Below, in pieces: positions 56,161 to 64,000 of a DNA stretch of 64,000 bases. Position 1 is the first letter of the stretch. Every line of letters begins with the position of its first letter. The position numbers and the translations under genes are program-made. The stretch is taken from the NCBI GenBank assembly GCA_903866255.1, contig CAIPMW010000046.1, positions 1 to 64,000 on the forward strand, read 5' to 3'. The DNA is from an uncultured Chlorobiaceae bacterium. GTDB taxonomy: Bacteria; Bacteroidota; Chlorobiia; Chlorobiales; Chlorobiaceae. The notes under the pieces are model-generated. The model was not told the DNA's origin. It did no database searches and saw only the letters and a program-made list of their open reading frames with translations.

Positions 56161-56642
56161 AATTTCATCTTAAATAAACCGTTACGTTGAATGGCAAGAG
56201 CCAGATTTCACCGACATTCCGCTCCGGTGAAAAGATAAAGAGTTTATCAAACTTAACCCACACCAAGATTTTCCATAACCGCCTCTACCAGCCAGATGCG
56301 CAAGATTAGGTAGAGATAATAGCCGGAAGCCAGCCGAATAAAGTTTTGCGGTGGCCCGCCTTTCATGATAATAAAACGTCACCAAACGTCATTCCCGATT
56401 CGTCAATTGAGATGCTCATCCTAACGATACCTCAAGCGTTTGATCAAACAAGCGAATTGATTGATTAATAATTTCATTATCAGGAATACCATGAAACAAA
56501 TGACTGGCAAAAGTGAAAATGGTGGGCTTTGTTCGATGCTGAGCCGCATGACGTGCAATAAGCGAGCACTGTAAACCACGTCCAGCGAACCTGATAGATT
56601 GCCGTTATTCAATCAGAATATGGAGATGGGAATGAAAAATAG
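56161..56642. other. Gene-free stretch, probably decayed DNA
   Basis: No gene could be supported in about 480 bp between vapB and brnA. Short frames exist on the minus strand, including one around 56420-56590 that would read FASHLFHGIPDNEIINQSI, but they lack a start, a ribosome site or a family I recognise. Composition is like the neighbouring TA debris. Confidence 0.4.
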
Positions 56643-56855
56643 TCAGGAACTCTTCTGTTCATACCTTTTGACAATCGGAAGAAGTGAGCGCAATGCCTCA
56701 TTGACAGAGTCATGGTCAGGGAAATATTTGGCCACATCAGTATCAATAACAACGACATTGGTTCCCTCGGAAAATCTCGCTGTATACTTGCCCCTTACGC
56801 CTTTGCTGAAATCATACTCATCCAGCAGGTCAGGATCATTCTGCATGACTTTCAT
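56643..56855 (-). CDS. brnA: BrnA-type antitoxin
   Basis: A 70-aa protein with the BrnA-like pattern DEYDFSKGVRGKYTARFSEG and a C-terminal ribbon-helix-helix-like part (VVIDTDVAKYFPDHDSVNEA, LRSLLPIV). It overlaps the 3' end of the upstream brnT by 20 bp. In this family the toxin gene comes first, as here. Confidence 0.82.
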   Translation of the reverse strand: MKVMQNDPDLLDEYDFSKGVRGKYTARFSEGTNVVVIDTDVAKYFPDHDSVNEALRSLLPIVKRYEQKSS

Positions 56856-57117
56856 ACTGTAACCTCTCGTTTTTCGTCGCCTTTCTGGCAGTGATTATTC
56901 GAAGTATATCTCCCCGCTCCGTATGAACGACAGTCAATATACGGTTTTTATGAGATCTCCCAATGACCACAAACCGATCCTCATTTTCAGAATGAAGGGG
57001 GTCATGGAGCGTCAGTGAAAGAGTATCTCCAAAAACTGTACTGGCCTCATCGAAAGAAATTCCATGTTTTTGTTCATTGCTGAACGCCTTTTGACTATTC
57101 CACTCAAACGATAGCAT
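56836..57117 (-). CDS. brnT: BrnT-type RNase toxin
   Basis: A 93-aa protein with the BrnT signature: FEWNSQKAFSNEQKHGISFD, EASTVFGDTLSLTLHDPLHS, EDRFVVIGRS and the C-terminal ILRIITARKATKNERLQYE (the RIIxAR motif). It is an ~11-kDa ribonuclease of a type II TA system and looks intact. Confidence 0.88.
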   Translation of the reverse strand: MLSFEWNSQKAFSNEQKHGISFDEASTVFGDTLSLTLHDPLHSENEDRFVVIGRSHKNRILTVVHTERGDILRIITARKATKNERLQYESHAE

Positions 57118-57392
57118 GTTTGGCCATTTTTTTATTTATGCTATTGCCTCCGATCACGAGATTAAGCTTTCCAGGCTCCTCTCCCTGTACAGAAGAAAGT
57201 GGGCCGAAATTCTTTATATCAAATGACTTGATCATTGGACTTGACTTGTTGCTATCATTTTCAGAGACCCGTTCTCTGAAAAATTCTTTTTTTACTTGTA
57301 AAATATAAGACGATCTTGAAAGAGAACTATCAACTTTTACAGAAAAGAACCAAATCCGGCCAAAACATCAACCCTGTTCACCCTCTGCAACC

Positions 57393-57578
57393 ATGCACAA
57401 GGAATCAAACTTCGAGCACTCCATAGAGCAATCGCTGCTCCAGCATGGCGGCTACAGCAAGGGCGACCCGCTGGCGTACGACATGAAGCTGGCGCTCTTT
57501 CCGGGTGAAGTTGTGGCCTTCGTTCAGGATACCCAACCTGAGTTCCGGGAGCGTTTCTCTGCGCTGAACAATAACGGA
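57393..57578 (+). repeat. hsdR: Direct repeat B (5' hsdR), upstream copy
   Basis: About 186 bp, ~91% identical to 59072-59254 with one codon (AAC) inserted near its end. It begins at the ATG in both copies and ends in AATAACGGA. Confidence 0.85.
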
Positions 57579-57590
57579 TTCTTGCCATGA
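57393..57590 (+). pseudogene. hsdR: hsdR 5' stub
   Basis: A 65-aa frame beginning MHKESNFEHSIEQSLLQHGG, the same N-terminus as the full hsdR at 59072. After FSALNNNG it diverges (FLP, stop). The TGA at 57588-57590 overlaps the ATG of the AlbA_2-type gene (ATGA), giving translational coupling. Compared with the full gene I count 16 nucleotide differences in the first 58 codons and six amino-acid changes, so the stub comes from a different allele or has drifted. Confidence 0.88.
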
Positions 57591-59032
57591 ACCTTTTACA
57601 ATTAATAGATTTGGCTGCTTCAGGAGAGGATGGCTCCCGGCAGTTCAAGTCGGATATTCGGAACGCTGAATCTCTGGCATCAGAAATGGCAGCCTTTGCC
57701 AATGCTGAAGGAGGAATCATTCTCATTGGCGTTGCTGACAATGGCTCCATACCGGGTCTTGAAAGCATTGATGTTTCGCGCATCAACCAGCTTATCAGCA
57801 ATGCCGCCAGCAATCTGGTACGTAGTCCGCTTACGGTACAGACTGAAAATATTCTGCTTGAAAATCGAAATGTTGTCATTGTTCTTACCGTACCCAAAGG
57901 AATCGATAAACCCTATTTCGATAAAAACGGTGTTATCTGGCTCAAATGTGGTGCTGACAAGCGACGAGTCAATACAAAGGAAGAGTTACGACGACTGTTT
58001 CAGATATCCAATCAGTTTCACGCTGATGAACTTCCAGCAAAAGCAGGTATTGACGCTCTTGATAAGCTTCGTTTCAGGGATTTTCTTAAAAAGACCTATC
58101 AACTGGACTATCCCGAGACCAATGAAGAGCTGAAAAAGCTTCTGCAAAATATGAATCTGGCTACCGACACTGGAGCACTGAATCTTGCTTGCGTCCTTTT
58201 GTTCGCCGAAAGACCAGAATGGATCGTACCACAATTTGTTGTGAAGACGGTTCGCTTTCCGGGTAATGAAATCCATCAAAGCGAGTATCTGGATATGGAG
58301 GATTTTACCGGAGCTTTAGGAGCCATTTTTGAGGGAGCGATGGCCTTTTTGATGCGAAATATGCACAAGGTGCAGGCCGGGCGGGGAATTAATGCGCCCG
58401 GAACCCCTGAAATTCCGCCGATTGTCTTTGAAGAGCTACTGGTTAATGCCCTGATGCACCGCGATTATTTTGTAAGCGCCCCAATCAGACTGTTTTTATT
58501 CGATAACCGAATTGAAATTATCAGTCCGGGACACCTGCCCAACAACCTGACTGTCGCCAAAATCAAAACAGGTAATTCCAATATCCGTAATCCGATTCTG
58601 GTCTCCTATGTCGCAAAAGGGCTGTTACCCTACCGGGGGCTTGGTTCTGGAATCAAACGGGCAATTGATGCATGGCCAAACATTGACTTTATCGATGATC
58701 ATGATGGTTGCTTGTTTACCGCCATTGTTCACCACAATAAAATTGGAGGTTCGGTAGAAAGTTCGGTAGAAAGTTCGGTAGAAAGCTCGACAGAAGGTTT
58801 GGTAGAAGGTTTTGTAGAAAACCCAATAGATGGTTCGGTAGAAAGTTCGGTAGAAATCGATAATCCTGTTCTCGAACAGTTCAGACTTAATCCTGAACTG
58901 ACTCTTCATGCTTTGGCAAAAACACTGGATATATCATTGAGAGCAACTGAAAAAAGGGTGGCCAACTTGCAGGAAAAAAATAAATTAAAACATGTCGGGC
59001 CGAAAAAAGGCGGCTACTGGCAGGTGCTTTAA
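57587..59032 (+). CDS. AlbA_2/Schlafen-type ATP-binding regulator (COG2865 type)
   Basis: A 481-aa protein. The N-terminal AlbA_2 domain (~10-120) has SRQFKSDIRNAESLASEMAA, FANAEGGIILIGVADNG and KPYFDKNGVIWLKCGADKR. The middle region (~270-380) has a GHKL-like ATPase part with ELLVNALMHRDYFVSAPIRL, FDNRIEIISPGHLPNN and LPYRGLGSGIKRAID. A repeated SVES linker (~388-425) joins a C-terminal winged helix (LHALAKTLDISLRATEKRV). Such proteins are frequent in type I R-M operons. It is the cargo between the two hsdR 5' copies. Confidence 0.85.
   Translation: MNLLQLIDLAASGEDGSRQFKSDIRNAESLASEMAAFANAEGGIILIGVADNGSIPGLESIDVSRINQLISNAASNLVRSPLTVQTENILLENRNVVIVLTVPKGIDKPYFDKNGVIWLKCGADKRRVNTKEELRRLFQISNQFHADELPAKAGIDALDKLRFRDFLKKTYQLDYPETNEELKKLLQNMNLATDTGALNLACVLLFAERPEWIVPQFVVKTVRFPGNEIHQSEYLDMEDFTGALGAIFEGAMAFLMRNMHKVQAGRGINAPGTPEIPPIVFEELLVNALMHRDYFVSAPIRLFLFDNRIEIISPGHLPNNLTVAKIKTGNSNIRNPILVSYVAKGLLPYRGLGSGIKRAIDAWPNIDFIDDHDGCLFTAIVHHNKIGGSVESSVESSVESSTEGLVEGFVENPIDGSVESSVEIDNPVLEQFRLNPELTLHALAKTLDISLRATEKRVANLQEKNKLKHVGPKKGGYWQVL
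58748..58859 (+). repeat. Degenerate 12-bp tandem repeat coding the SVES linker
   Basis: Units close to TCGGTAGAAAGT repeat in frame, giving SVES-SVES-SVES-STEG-LVEG-FVEN-PIDG-SVES-SVEI. The 12-bp period keeps the frame when copies are gained or lost, so the linker between the ATPase and winged-helix parts can change length. Repetitive linkers at this place are known in related proteins. Confidence 0.85.
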
Positions 59033-59071
59033 TGGTATACGCTTTCAAACATCTCAATCCACACACCCTTC

Positions 59072-59254
59072 ATGCACAAGGAATCAAACTTCGAGCAGTC
59101 GATAGAGCAATCCCTGCTGCAACATGGCGGCTACAGCAAGGGCGACCCGCTGGCGTACGACAAGAAGCTTGCGCTCTTTCCCGATGAAGTGGTGGCCTTC
59201 ATTCAGGATAGCCAACCGGAGTTCTGGGAGCGTTTCTCCGCACTGAATAACGGA
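59072..59254 (+). repeat. hsdR: Direct repeat B (5' hsdR), downstream copy
   Basis: The 5' end of the full-length hsdR, matching the stub at 57393-57578 (~91%). The 1.5 kb between the copies holds only the AlbA_2-type gene. Confidence 0.85.
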
Positions 59255-62098
59255 AATGCCAACGCTGTTCTGATCGAGAGTCTTGTGCGGGAGCTGCGAA
59301 CCAAGGGAATGCTCTCCATTTTGCGAAGCGGGTTCAAGTGTTTCGGCAAAACCGTGCGCATCGCCTTTTTTCAGCCAAATACCGGCATGGAGCCGCTTGC
59401 GCTCGAACGGTTCAGCAAAAACCGGCTGACCGTGATTCGTCAACTGGAAACAGAGAGTGGTGCCATCCCTGACATGGTGCTTGCGGTGAACGGCTTGCCT
59501 GTAGTGACAATAGAGTTGAAAAATCCCCTGACCGGGCAGAATGTGGTGCATGCCCAACAGCAGTACCGCGACCGCGATCCCAATGAGCTGCTCTTTGCCT
59601 TCAAGCAGCGCTGCCTTGTACATTTTGCGGTGGATACGGAAGAGGTCTGCATGACCACCAAGCTTGACCGGGGTGCGACTTCATTCCTTCCCTTCAACCG
59701 GGGAAACAACAACGCCAAAGGCAATCCGCCGGTTGAGGGTGATGTGCGCACAGCCTACCTGTGGAAAGAGGTGCTGGTGAAAGAGAGTCTGATGGATATT
59801 CTGGGCCGTTTTCTCCACCTGCAGGTTGAGGAGAAAACTGTTCCGACCGCCAAAGGGTTGAAGAAGCTTCGGCACGAAAGCATGATTTTCCCCCGCTACC
59901 ATCAGCTTGATGTGGTGCGCAAACTTGCCAACCATGCCCGGCAGTACCGCTCAGGGCACAACTACCTGATCCAGCACTCTGCCGGATCGGGAAAGTCGAA
60001 CTCCATTGCCTGGCTTGCCCACCGGCTTTCGACCCTGCACGATGCCCGGAACGAAAAAATCTTCCATTCGGTGGTCGTTATTACCGACCGGGTGGTGCTC
60101 GATCAGCAGTTGCAGGATACCATTTTCCAGTTCGAGCACAAGCAGTGTGTGGTGCAGAAGATTGACGAGAACACACAGCAACTGGCCAGAGCTTTGGCCG
60201 ATGGCGTACCGATCATCATTTCAACCATCCAGAAGTTTCCCTTTATCACACAGGCTCTTGCCACGCTTGAGAACAAGGGCCAGGGCATCGACATCTCCAC
60301 AGCAGGCAGACGCTTCGCCGTCATTGTTGATGAAGCGCACAGCTCACAGAGTGGCGAAACGGCCATGGAGCTGAAAAAGATTCTGAACCGCGAAGGGATT
60401 GAGTCGGCCATTGCCGAACAGATTCTCGACATGAACGACGAACCGCTCTCGGATTCGGCAAAGCGCTCCATGCTGCGTGATCAAATAAAGCGAACCAAAC
60501 AGCCGAACCTGAGCTTTTTCGCCTTTACGGCCACGCCGAAGTTCAAAACGCTTGCAATTTTTGACGAGCCCGGTGAAAACGGTGCCTCCCCGTTCCACCT
60601 CTACAGTATGCGTCAGGCCATTGAAGAGGGGTTCATTCTTGATGTGCTGGAAGGGTACACCTGCTACAAGCGATACTATCAGTTAATCCGGACGGTTGAG
60701 GACGATCCCGAGCTGCCGAGAAGAAAGGCCGCACGAGCGCTTGCCAGGTATGTTGATCTGCACGACTACAACATTACGCAGAAGGTTGAAATCATCGTTG
60801 AGCATTTCCGCACGCACACCCGCCACAAGATCGGCGGGCAGGCCAAAGCGATGGTGGTGACCGGCTCGCGTGAACATGCCGTGCGCTACAAAATGGCGTT
60901 CGACAGCTACCTGAAAGCGAAGAAATACCACGACATCAAAACTCTCGTTGCCTTTTCGGGTGAACTCTCTCTTGACGATCATCCCGGTATCAAGTTCACC
61001 GAAACACAGATGAACCACGGCATCAGGGAGAGTGAGCTGCCGGAGCGCTTTGCCTCCAATGAGTTTCAGGTGCTGCTGGTGGCTGAAAAGTACCAGACCG
61101 GCTTTGACCAGCCTCTGCTGCATACCATGTACGTCGATAAAAGGCTCGCTGGCATTCAGGCAGTGCAAACCCTCTCACGTCTGAACCGCACCTGCCCCGG
61201 CAAGGAGAACACCTTTGTGCTTGATTTTGTGAACGATCCGGAGGAGATCGGTCTCTCCTTCAAGCCCTATTACGAAACAACCCGGCAAGGCGAAGAGAGT
61301 GATCCGCAGCAGCTCAACGAACTGGCGCACAAGCTCGACCTGTGGAAGGTGTACGACCAGTCAGAGGTAAACGCGTGGTGCGAAATCTGGTTCAGCAACC
61401 GGATGCACCCGACCGGGGCTGAACATAAAAAGCTGAACAGTATCCTTGATGTCGTCGTTGAGCGGGTCAAAAAGCTTGAAGAGGAGGAGATTGATCTCTT
61501 CAAAAGCCAGTTCACCAGCTTTCTGAACCTCTACGGATTCCTGTCGCAGGTTATTCCCTATCAGGATTCCGGACTTGAAAAGCTCTACACCTTCGGGCGC
61601 TACCTGCTCTCAAAGCTTCCCCGAGACACCGGACGACATATCAGCATCGATGACGAGGTGCAGTTGAAATACTACCGGCTGGAGAAGTACAGCGAAGGAG
61701 CCATCTCATTGCGGGAGGGAGATGCGCCTCCATTGACTGGCCCGAAAGAGGTCGGCACCGGAAGCGCAGAGGAAGAGGTGCCACTCTCCACACTGGTTGA
61801 ACAGCTCAACGAACGATTCGGCACCGATTTCACCCCTGCCGATCAGCTCTTTTTCGAGCAGGTACAGGCAGCAGCCACAGAAAACGAAAAAATCCGGCAG
61901 GCGGCAGAGGCCAATACGCTCTCAAACTTTGAGCCGGTCTTCAACCAGCACCTCGAAACCCTGCTGCTCGACCGCATGAACGGCAACGAAGCCATCTTCA
62001 ACCGCATCATGAACGATGAAGCCTTCAAAAGCTTTATTGCGCAGAGGCTGATGCTCAACGTCTTCAAAAATCTCAACCAAATTATTTCAGCACCGTAA
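59072..62098 (+). CDS. hsdR: Type I restriction enzyme R subunit
   Basis: A full-length 1008-aa motor/nuclease. The PD-(D/E)xK nuclease is IPDMVLAVNGLPVVTIELKN (Asp, then ExK). The SF2 motor has Walker A IQHSAGSGKSNSIAWLAHRL, motif II VIVDEAHSSQSG, motif III FFAFTATPKFKT, and later motifs including EKYQTGFDQPLL and QAVQTLSRLNRTCPGK. The C-terminal helical region binds HsdM. It needs M and S subunits to act; the only hsdM here is broken and no hsdS is present, so it is likely an orphan unless complemented elsewhere. Confidence 0.93.
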   Translation: MHKESNFEQSIEQSLLQHGGYSKGDPLAYDKKLALFPDEVVAFIQDSQPEFWERFSALNNGNANAVLIESLVRELRTKGMLSILRSGFKCFGKTVRIAFFQPNTGMEPLALERFSKNRLTVIRQLETESGAIPDMVLAVNGLPVVTIELKNPLTGQNVVHAQQQYRDRDPNELLFAFKQRCLVHFAVDTEEVCMTTKLDRGATSFLPFNRGNNNAKGNPPVEGDVRTAYLWKEVLVKESLMDILGRFLHLQVEEKTVPTAKGLKKLRHESMIFPRYHQLDVVRKLANHARQYRSGHNYLIQHSAGSGKSNSIAWLAHRLSTLHDARNEKIFHSVVVITDRVVLDQQLQDTIFQFEHKQCVVQKIDENTQQLARALADGVPIIISTIQKFPFITQALATLENKGQGIDISTAGRRFAVIVDEAHSSQSGETAMELKKILNREGIESAIAEQILDMNDEPLSDSAKRSMLRDQIKRTKQPNLSFFAFTATPKFKTLAIFDEPGENGASPFHLYSMRQAIEEGFILDVLEGYTCYKRYYQLIRTVEDDPELPRRKAARALARYVDLHDYNITQKVEIIVEHFRTHTRHKIGGQAKAMVVTGSREHAVRYKMAFDSYLKAKKYHDIKTLVAFSGELSLDDHPGIKFTETQMNHGIRESELPERFASNEFQVLLVAEKYQTGFDQPLLHTMYVDKRLAGIQAVQTLSRLNRTCPGKENTFVLDFVNDPEEIGLSFKPYYETTRQGEESDPQQLNELAHKLDLWKVYDQSEVNAWCEIWFSNRMHPTGAEHKKLNSILDVVVERVKKLEEEEIDLFKSQFTSFLNLYGFLSQVIPYQDSGLEKLYTFGRYLLSKLPRDTGRHISIDDEVQLKYYRLEKYSEGAISLREGDAPPLTGPKEVGTGSAEEEVPLSTLVEQLNERFGTDFTPADQLFFEQVQAAATENEKIRQAAEANTLSNFEPVFNQHLETLLLDRMNGNEAIFNRIMNDEAFKSFIAQRLMLNVFKNLNQIISAP

Positions 62099-62267
62099 AA
62101 GTTGTAGACCCGAACGGCTTGAACATCCTCCACGTTGACAATAGTGGAAACAAAAATCTGACAAAGAATTTTCAGCAGAATAAAACTTTTCCGGCAACTT
62201 TATTGTTATTCTTAACAAGACAAAAAAAGTCTTGTATATGTAACACAAATAATAACAATACTGTATC

Positions 62268-62798
62268 ATGAGAATAATAATAAATAATCACGAGTATGAG
62301 GCCAGTGCAGGCGACCGGCTTCTTGATATAGCCCGCAGTAACCACGAACATATAGGGTACTTCTGTGGAGGAAATGCAATGTGTCAAACCTGTTACGTCA
62401 AGGTGCTCGAGGGCAATGATCTGCTCTCACCCCTCAGTGAAGAGGAAGAGGCGTTTTTGTCCAGCGACCTGGTCAAAGAGGGAACAAGAATGGCCTGCCA
62501 GGCGACCGTTGAAAAACAGGGAACAATACGGTTTGTATCGGCAGTCGAAGAGGTAAAGCAGATGGTTGAACATGAGCCATTGCACCTGGTTGGATATGTA
62601 GCTAAAATGGGATGGGAGGCGATTATCAAGTTGCCGGATACGCTGCAGTTGCAGGCAAAAAGAGAACTGGATCTCTGGACGGTACTCTCGGATGTGCTCA
62701 GTGGCATTGGAGACGCATTCACCCTGATTGGAAGGGCATGTCAGCAGTCGTGTTGTTGCAAAACCGGAAACTGCGAATGCGAGTCAGGAAAGGGTTGA
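62268..62798 (+). CDS. Chlorosome envelope protein with [2Fe-2S] ferredoxin domain (CsmI/CsmJ/CsmX type)
   Basis: A 176-aa protein. The N-terminal ~85 residues form a plant-type ferredoxin: CGGNAMCQTCYVKVL supplies three cluster Cys and RMACQA the fourth. The C-terminal part (residues ~95-155, LVGYVAKMGWEAIIKLPDTL, VLSDVLSGIGDAFTLIG) is amphipathic, like the chlorosome-envelope domain of CsmI/J/X of Chlorobium, which bring redox clusters to the light-harvesting organelle surface. The tail QQSCCCKTGNCECESG adds six Cys. Which paralogue it is was not determined. Confidence 0.82.
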   Translation: MRIIINNHEYEASAGDRLLDIARSNHEHIGYFCGGNAMCQTCYVKVLEGNDLLSPLSEEEEAFLSSDLVKEGTRMACQATVEKQGTIRFVSAVEEVKQMVEHEPLHLVGYVAKMGWEAIIKLPDTLQLQAKRELDLWTVLSDVLSGIGDAFTLIGRACQQSCCCKTGNCECESGKG

Positions 62799-62846
62799 TA
62801 GAGACAATCAACAAAATGACTATATTTTGTTTTTTGTCTTGTAACC

Positions 62847-64000
62847 ATGGAACTGCCGATGGGGTACCCTTCTGATATCGGAACTGTAGAGTTTGATCTT
62901 GGCGCAAAGACCCTTGAGCGGTGGCTGATCAAACCTGAGAAGACCATGAGTATTGTTCTCGGCATTCCAAGAGAGCGTGCTCAGGATGAGCGCCGGGTGG
63001 CCATCTCTCCCCCTGGCGTTCAGATTCTTGCCGAGCAGGGCATACAGGTGGTCGTTGAAAAATCGGCGGGCCATTTTTGCAACTTCACCGATGTAGCGTA
63101 TGGCGAGGCTGGTGCAATTATTGTTGAATCACCTGAAGAGCTGTACAGGCAGTGTAATGTGGTTGTAAAAGTCTCCCCCCCTCAGCCAGAGGAACTTTCG
63201 CTCTTCGCCCCAGGCCTCTTGCTCATCTCGGCACTGCATCTCGGCACGGTAACTCCCCTGTTGCTCAAAACCCTCCTCGAAAAAAAAATTACGGCTATTG
63301 GCTTTGAGTTTATCGAAACAAGGGATGGTGAACTGCCCATTGTGAGAACACTGAGTGAAATAGCCGGTTCGCTGGCCGTTCAAACTGCGGCAAAATATCT
63401 TGAAACCGGTTATGGCGGCAGCGGTATCCTGCTTGGTGGTATTGCTGGCGTTCCACCTGCACATGTCACCATTATCGGAGCAGGAACCGTTGGGCTTTTT
63501 GCAGCGCAGGATGCACTTGGGCTTGGTGCCCAGGTCACCGTGATTGACAAGGAGATCAACCGCCTGAGAAGGTTTGAAGCTTTTTTTAATCGCCATCTCG
63601 TCACCGCCATCGCCAACGATCATTACATTGCGGAACTTGCCAAAATGTCTGATGTCTTGATTGGTGCCCTGAGCCCGAAACAGAAAATCATCAAACCGTT
63701 GGTGAGTGAACAGGTGGTAAAATCGATGAAGCCCGGTTCGGTCATTATTGATGTCTCGATTGATCAGGGAGCCTGTTTCGCCACAAGCAGGCATACGTCA
63801 CACACCAATCCGATCTATGTCAAGCACGGCGTAACCCACTACTGCGTTCCAAATATCCCCTCAGCCGTAGCAAAAACAGCCTCTTTCGCCCTGACCAATA
63901 CCCTTCTGCCCTTTCTGCTGAAGTTGACAGAACATGAAACAATTTCCGATATTCTCTGGAAAAGCCACAGCCTGAGGAGAGGCACCTATCTTTTCAAGGG
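62847..64000 (+). CDS. ald: Alanine dehydrogenase (3' end beyond window)
   Basis: The frame is open from ATG 62847 to the window end (384 codons). An N-terminal extension of 33 residues (MELPMGYPSDIGTVEFDLGA...) precedes the conserved VLGIPRERAQDERRVAISPP; similar extensions occur in Bacteroidota relatives, so the early ATG is preferred over the one at 62946. It also has AGHFCNFTDVAYGEAGA, the NAD site VTIIGAGTVGLFAAQDALGL and HYCVPNIPSAVAKTASFALT, which favours Ald over transhydrogenase PntA. It interconverts alanine and pyruvate with NAD. Confidence 0.85.
   Translation, partial: MELPMGYPSDIGTVEFDLGAKTLERWLIKPEKTMSIVLGIPRERAQDERRVAISPPGVQILAEQGIQVVVEKSAGHFCNFTDVAYGEAGAIIVESPEELYRQCNVVVKVSPPQPEELSLFAPGLLLISALHLGTVTPLLLKTLLEKKITAIGFEFIETRDGELPIVRTLSEIAGSLAVQTAAKYLETGYGGSGILLGGIAGVPPAHVTIIGAGTVGLFAAQDALGLGAQVTVIDKEINRLRRFEAFFNRHLVTAIANDHYIAELAKMSDVLIGALSPKQKIIKPLVSEQVVKSMKPGSVIIDVSIDQGACFATSRHTSHTNPIYVKHGVTHYCVPNIPSAVAKTASFALTNTLLPFLLKLTEHETISDILWKSHSLRRGTYLFK

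Noticed and set aside
57120-57308. 62-codon plus-strand frame upstream of the hsdR stub
   Set aside because: TTG start, no ribosome site, no recognisable similarity; the 275-bp gap is treated as non-coding, possibly promoter plus debris.
57337-57897. 186-codon minus-strand frame over the hsdR stub and AlbA_2 start
   Set aside because: Antisense shadow; both plus-strand genes have clear homology.
1-64000. tRNA, rRNA genes or a CRISPR array
   Set aside because: No T-loop-like GGTTCGAATCC context, rRNA segment or regularly spaced short repeats were seen; the only regular tandem repeat is the coding SVES linker. A covariance-model search would be decisive.

Overview
The window looks like a chromosome segment of a green sulfur bacterium (Chlorobiaceae, Chlorobium/Pelodictyon type). 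The evidence is a UbiA-type (bacterio)chlorophyll synthase next to trpD (30.3-32.4 kb), a chlorosome protein with an N-terminal [2Fe-2S] ferredoxin domain (62.3 kb), a pyrophosphate-type phosphofructokinase, an oxygen-independent HemN, a split carB, and a DnaG without the usual zinc ligands, which I recall from some Bacteroidota. The species cannot be fixed from the sequence alone. No tRNA, rRNA or CRISPR array was recognised.

Layout. 0-38.7 kb is an ordinary, densely packed chromosomal backbone. It starts with the edge of an IS1634-family element, then hemN - oxidoreductase - gdx (minus), purE - cupin, type II NADH dehydrogenase, argD, an ExbB-ExbD-ExbD-TonB operon (minus), dnaG, glyA, ribBA, the C-terminal half of carB, a glucan phosphorylase, pyrD, ispF, a FtsX-type permease, pfp, ilvE, holB, cutA, an Xaa-Pro peptidase, trpD, bchG-like, rpmB, rnhA, tilS, psd, tatA and recN. 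Three convergent gene pairs overlap by exactly their stop codons.

38.7-62.1 kb is an accessory island of restriction-modification (R-M), toxin-antitoxin (TA) and mobile-element debris, broken by a short backbone-like stretch at 45.7-47.4 kb (ACT-domain protein and aminotransferase). It holds at least eight TA loci or relics (ParE types, VapBC, BrnT/BrnA, RES). Two ParE-like toxin frames each carry one in-frame TGA, and one VapC is fused to a transposase tail. A complete IS1634-like element has 25-bp inverted repeats and an amber codon in its transposase.

The most interesting part is a disrupted type I R-M locus. The 5' 491 bp of hsdM occurs twice (48.1 and 54.3 kb) and flanks an AT-rich three-gene operon: a polytopic membrane protein, a RavA-like MoxR ATPase and a ViaA-like VWA protein. 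The 5' ~185 bp of hsdR also occurs twice (57.4 and 59.1 kb) and flanks an AlbA_2/Schlafen-type gene. In both cases the upstream copy is a stub whose stop codon overlaps the start of the cargo, and the downstream copy continues. This fits insertion with long target duplication or Campbell-type integration. The second hsdM is truncated, no hsdS is visible, and hsdR (1008 aa) is intact, so the R-M system itself is probably dead while the cargo genes are open. The membrane/MoxR/VWA operon is my candidate for a little-described, possibly defensive, system.

After 62.1 kb the backbone resumes with the chlorosome ferredoxin protein and an alanine dehydrogenase cut by the window end.
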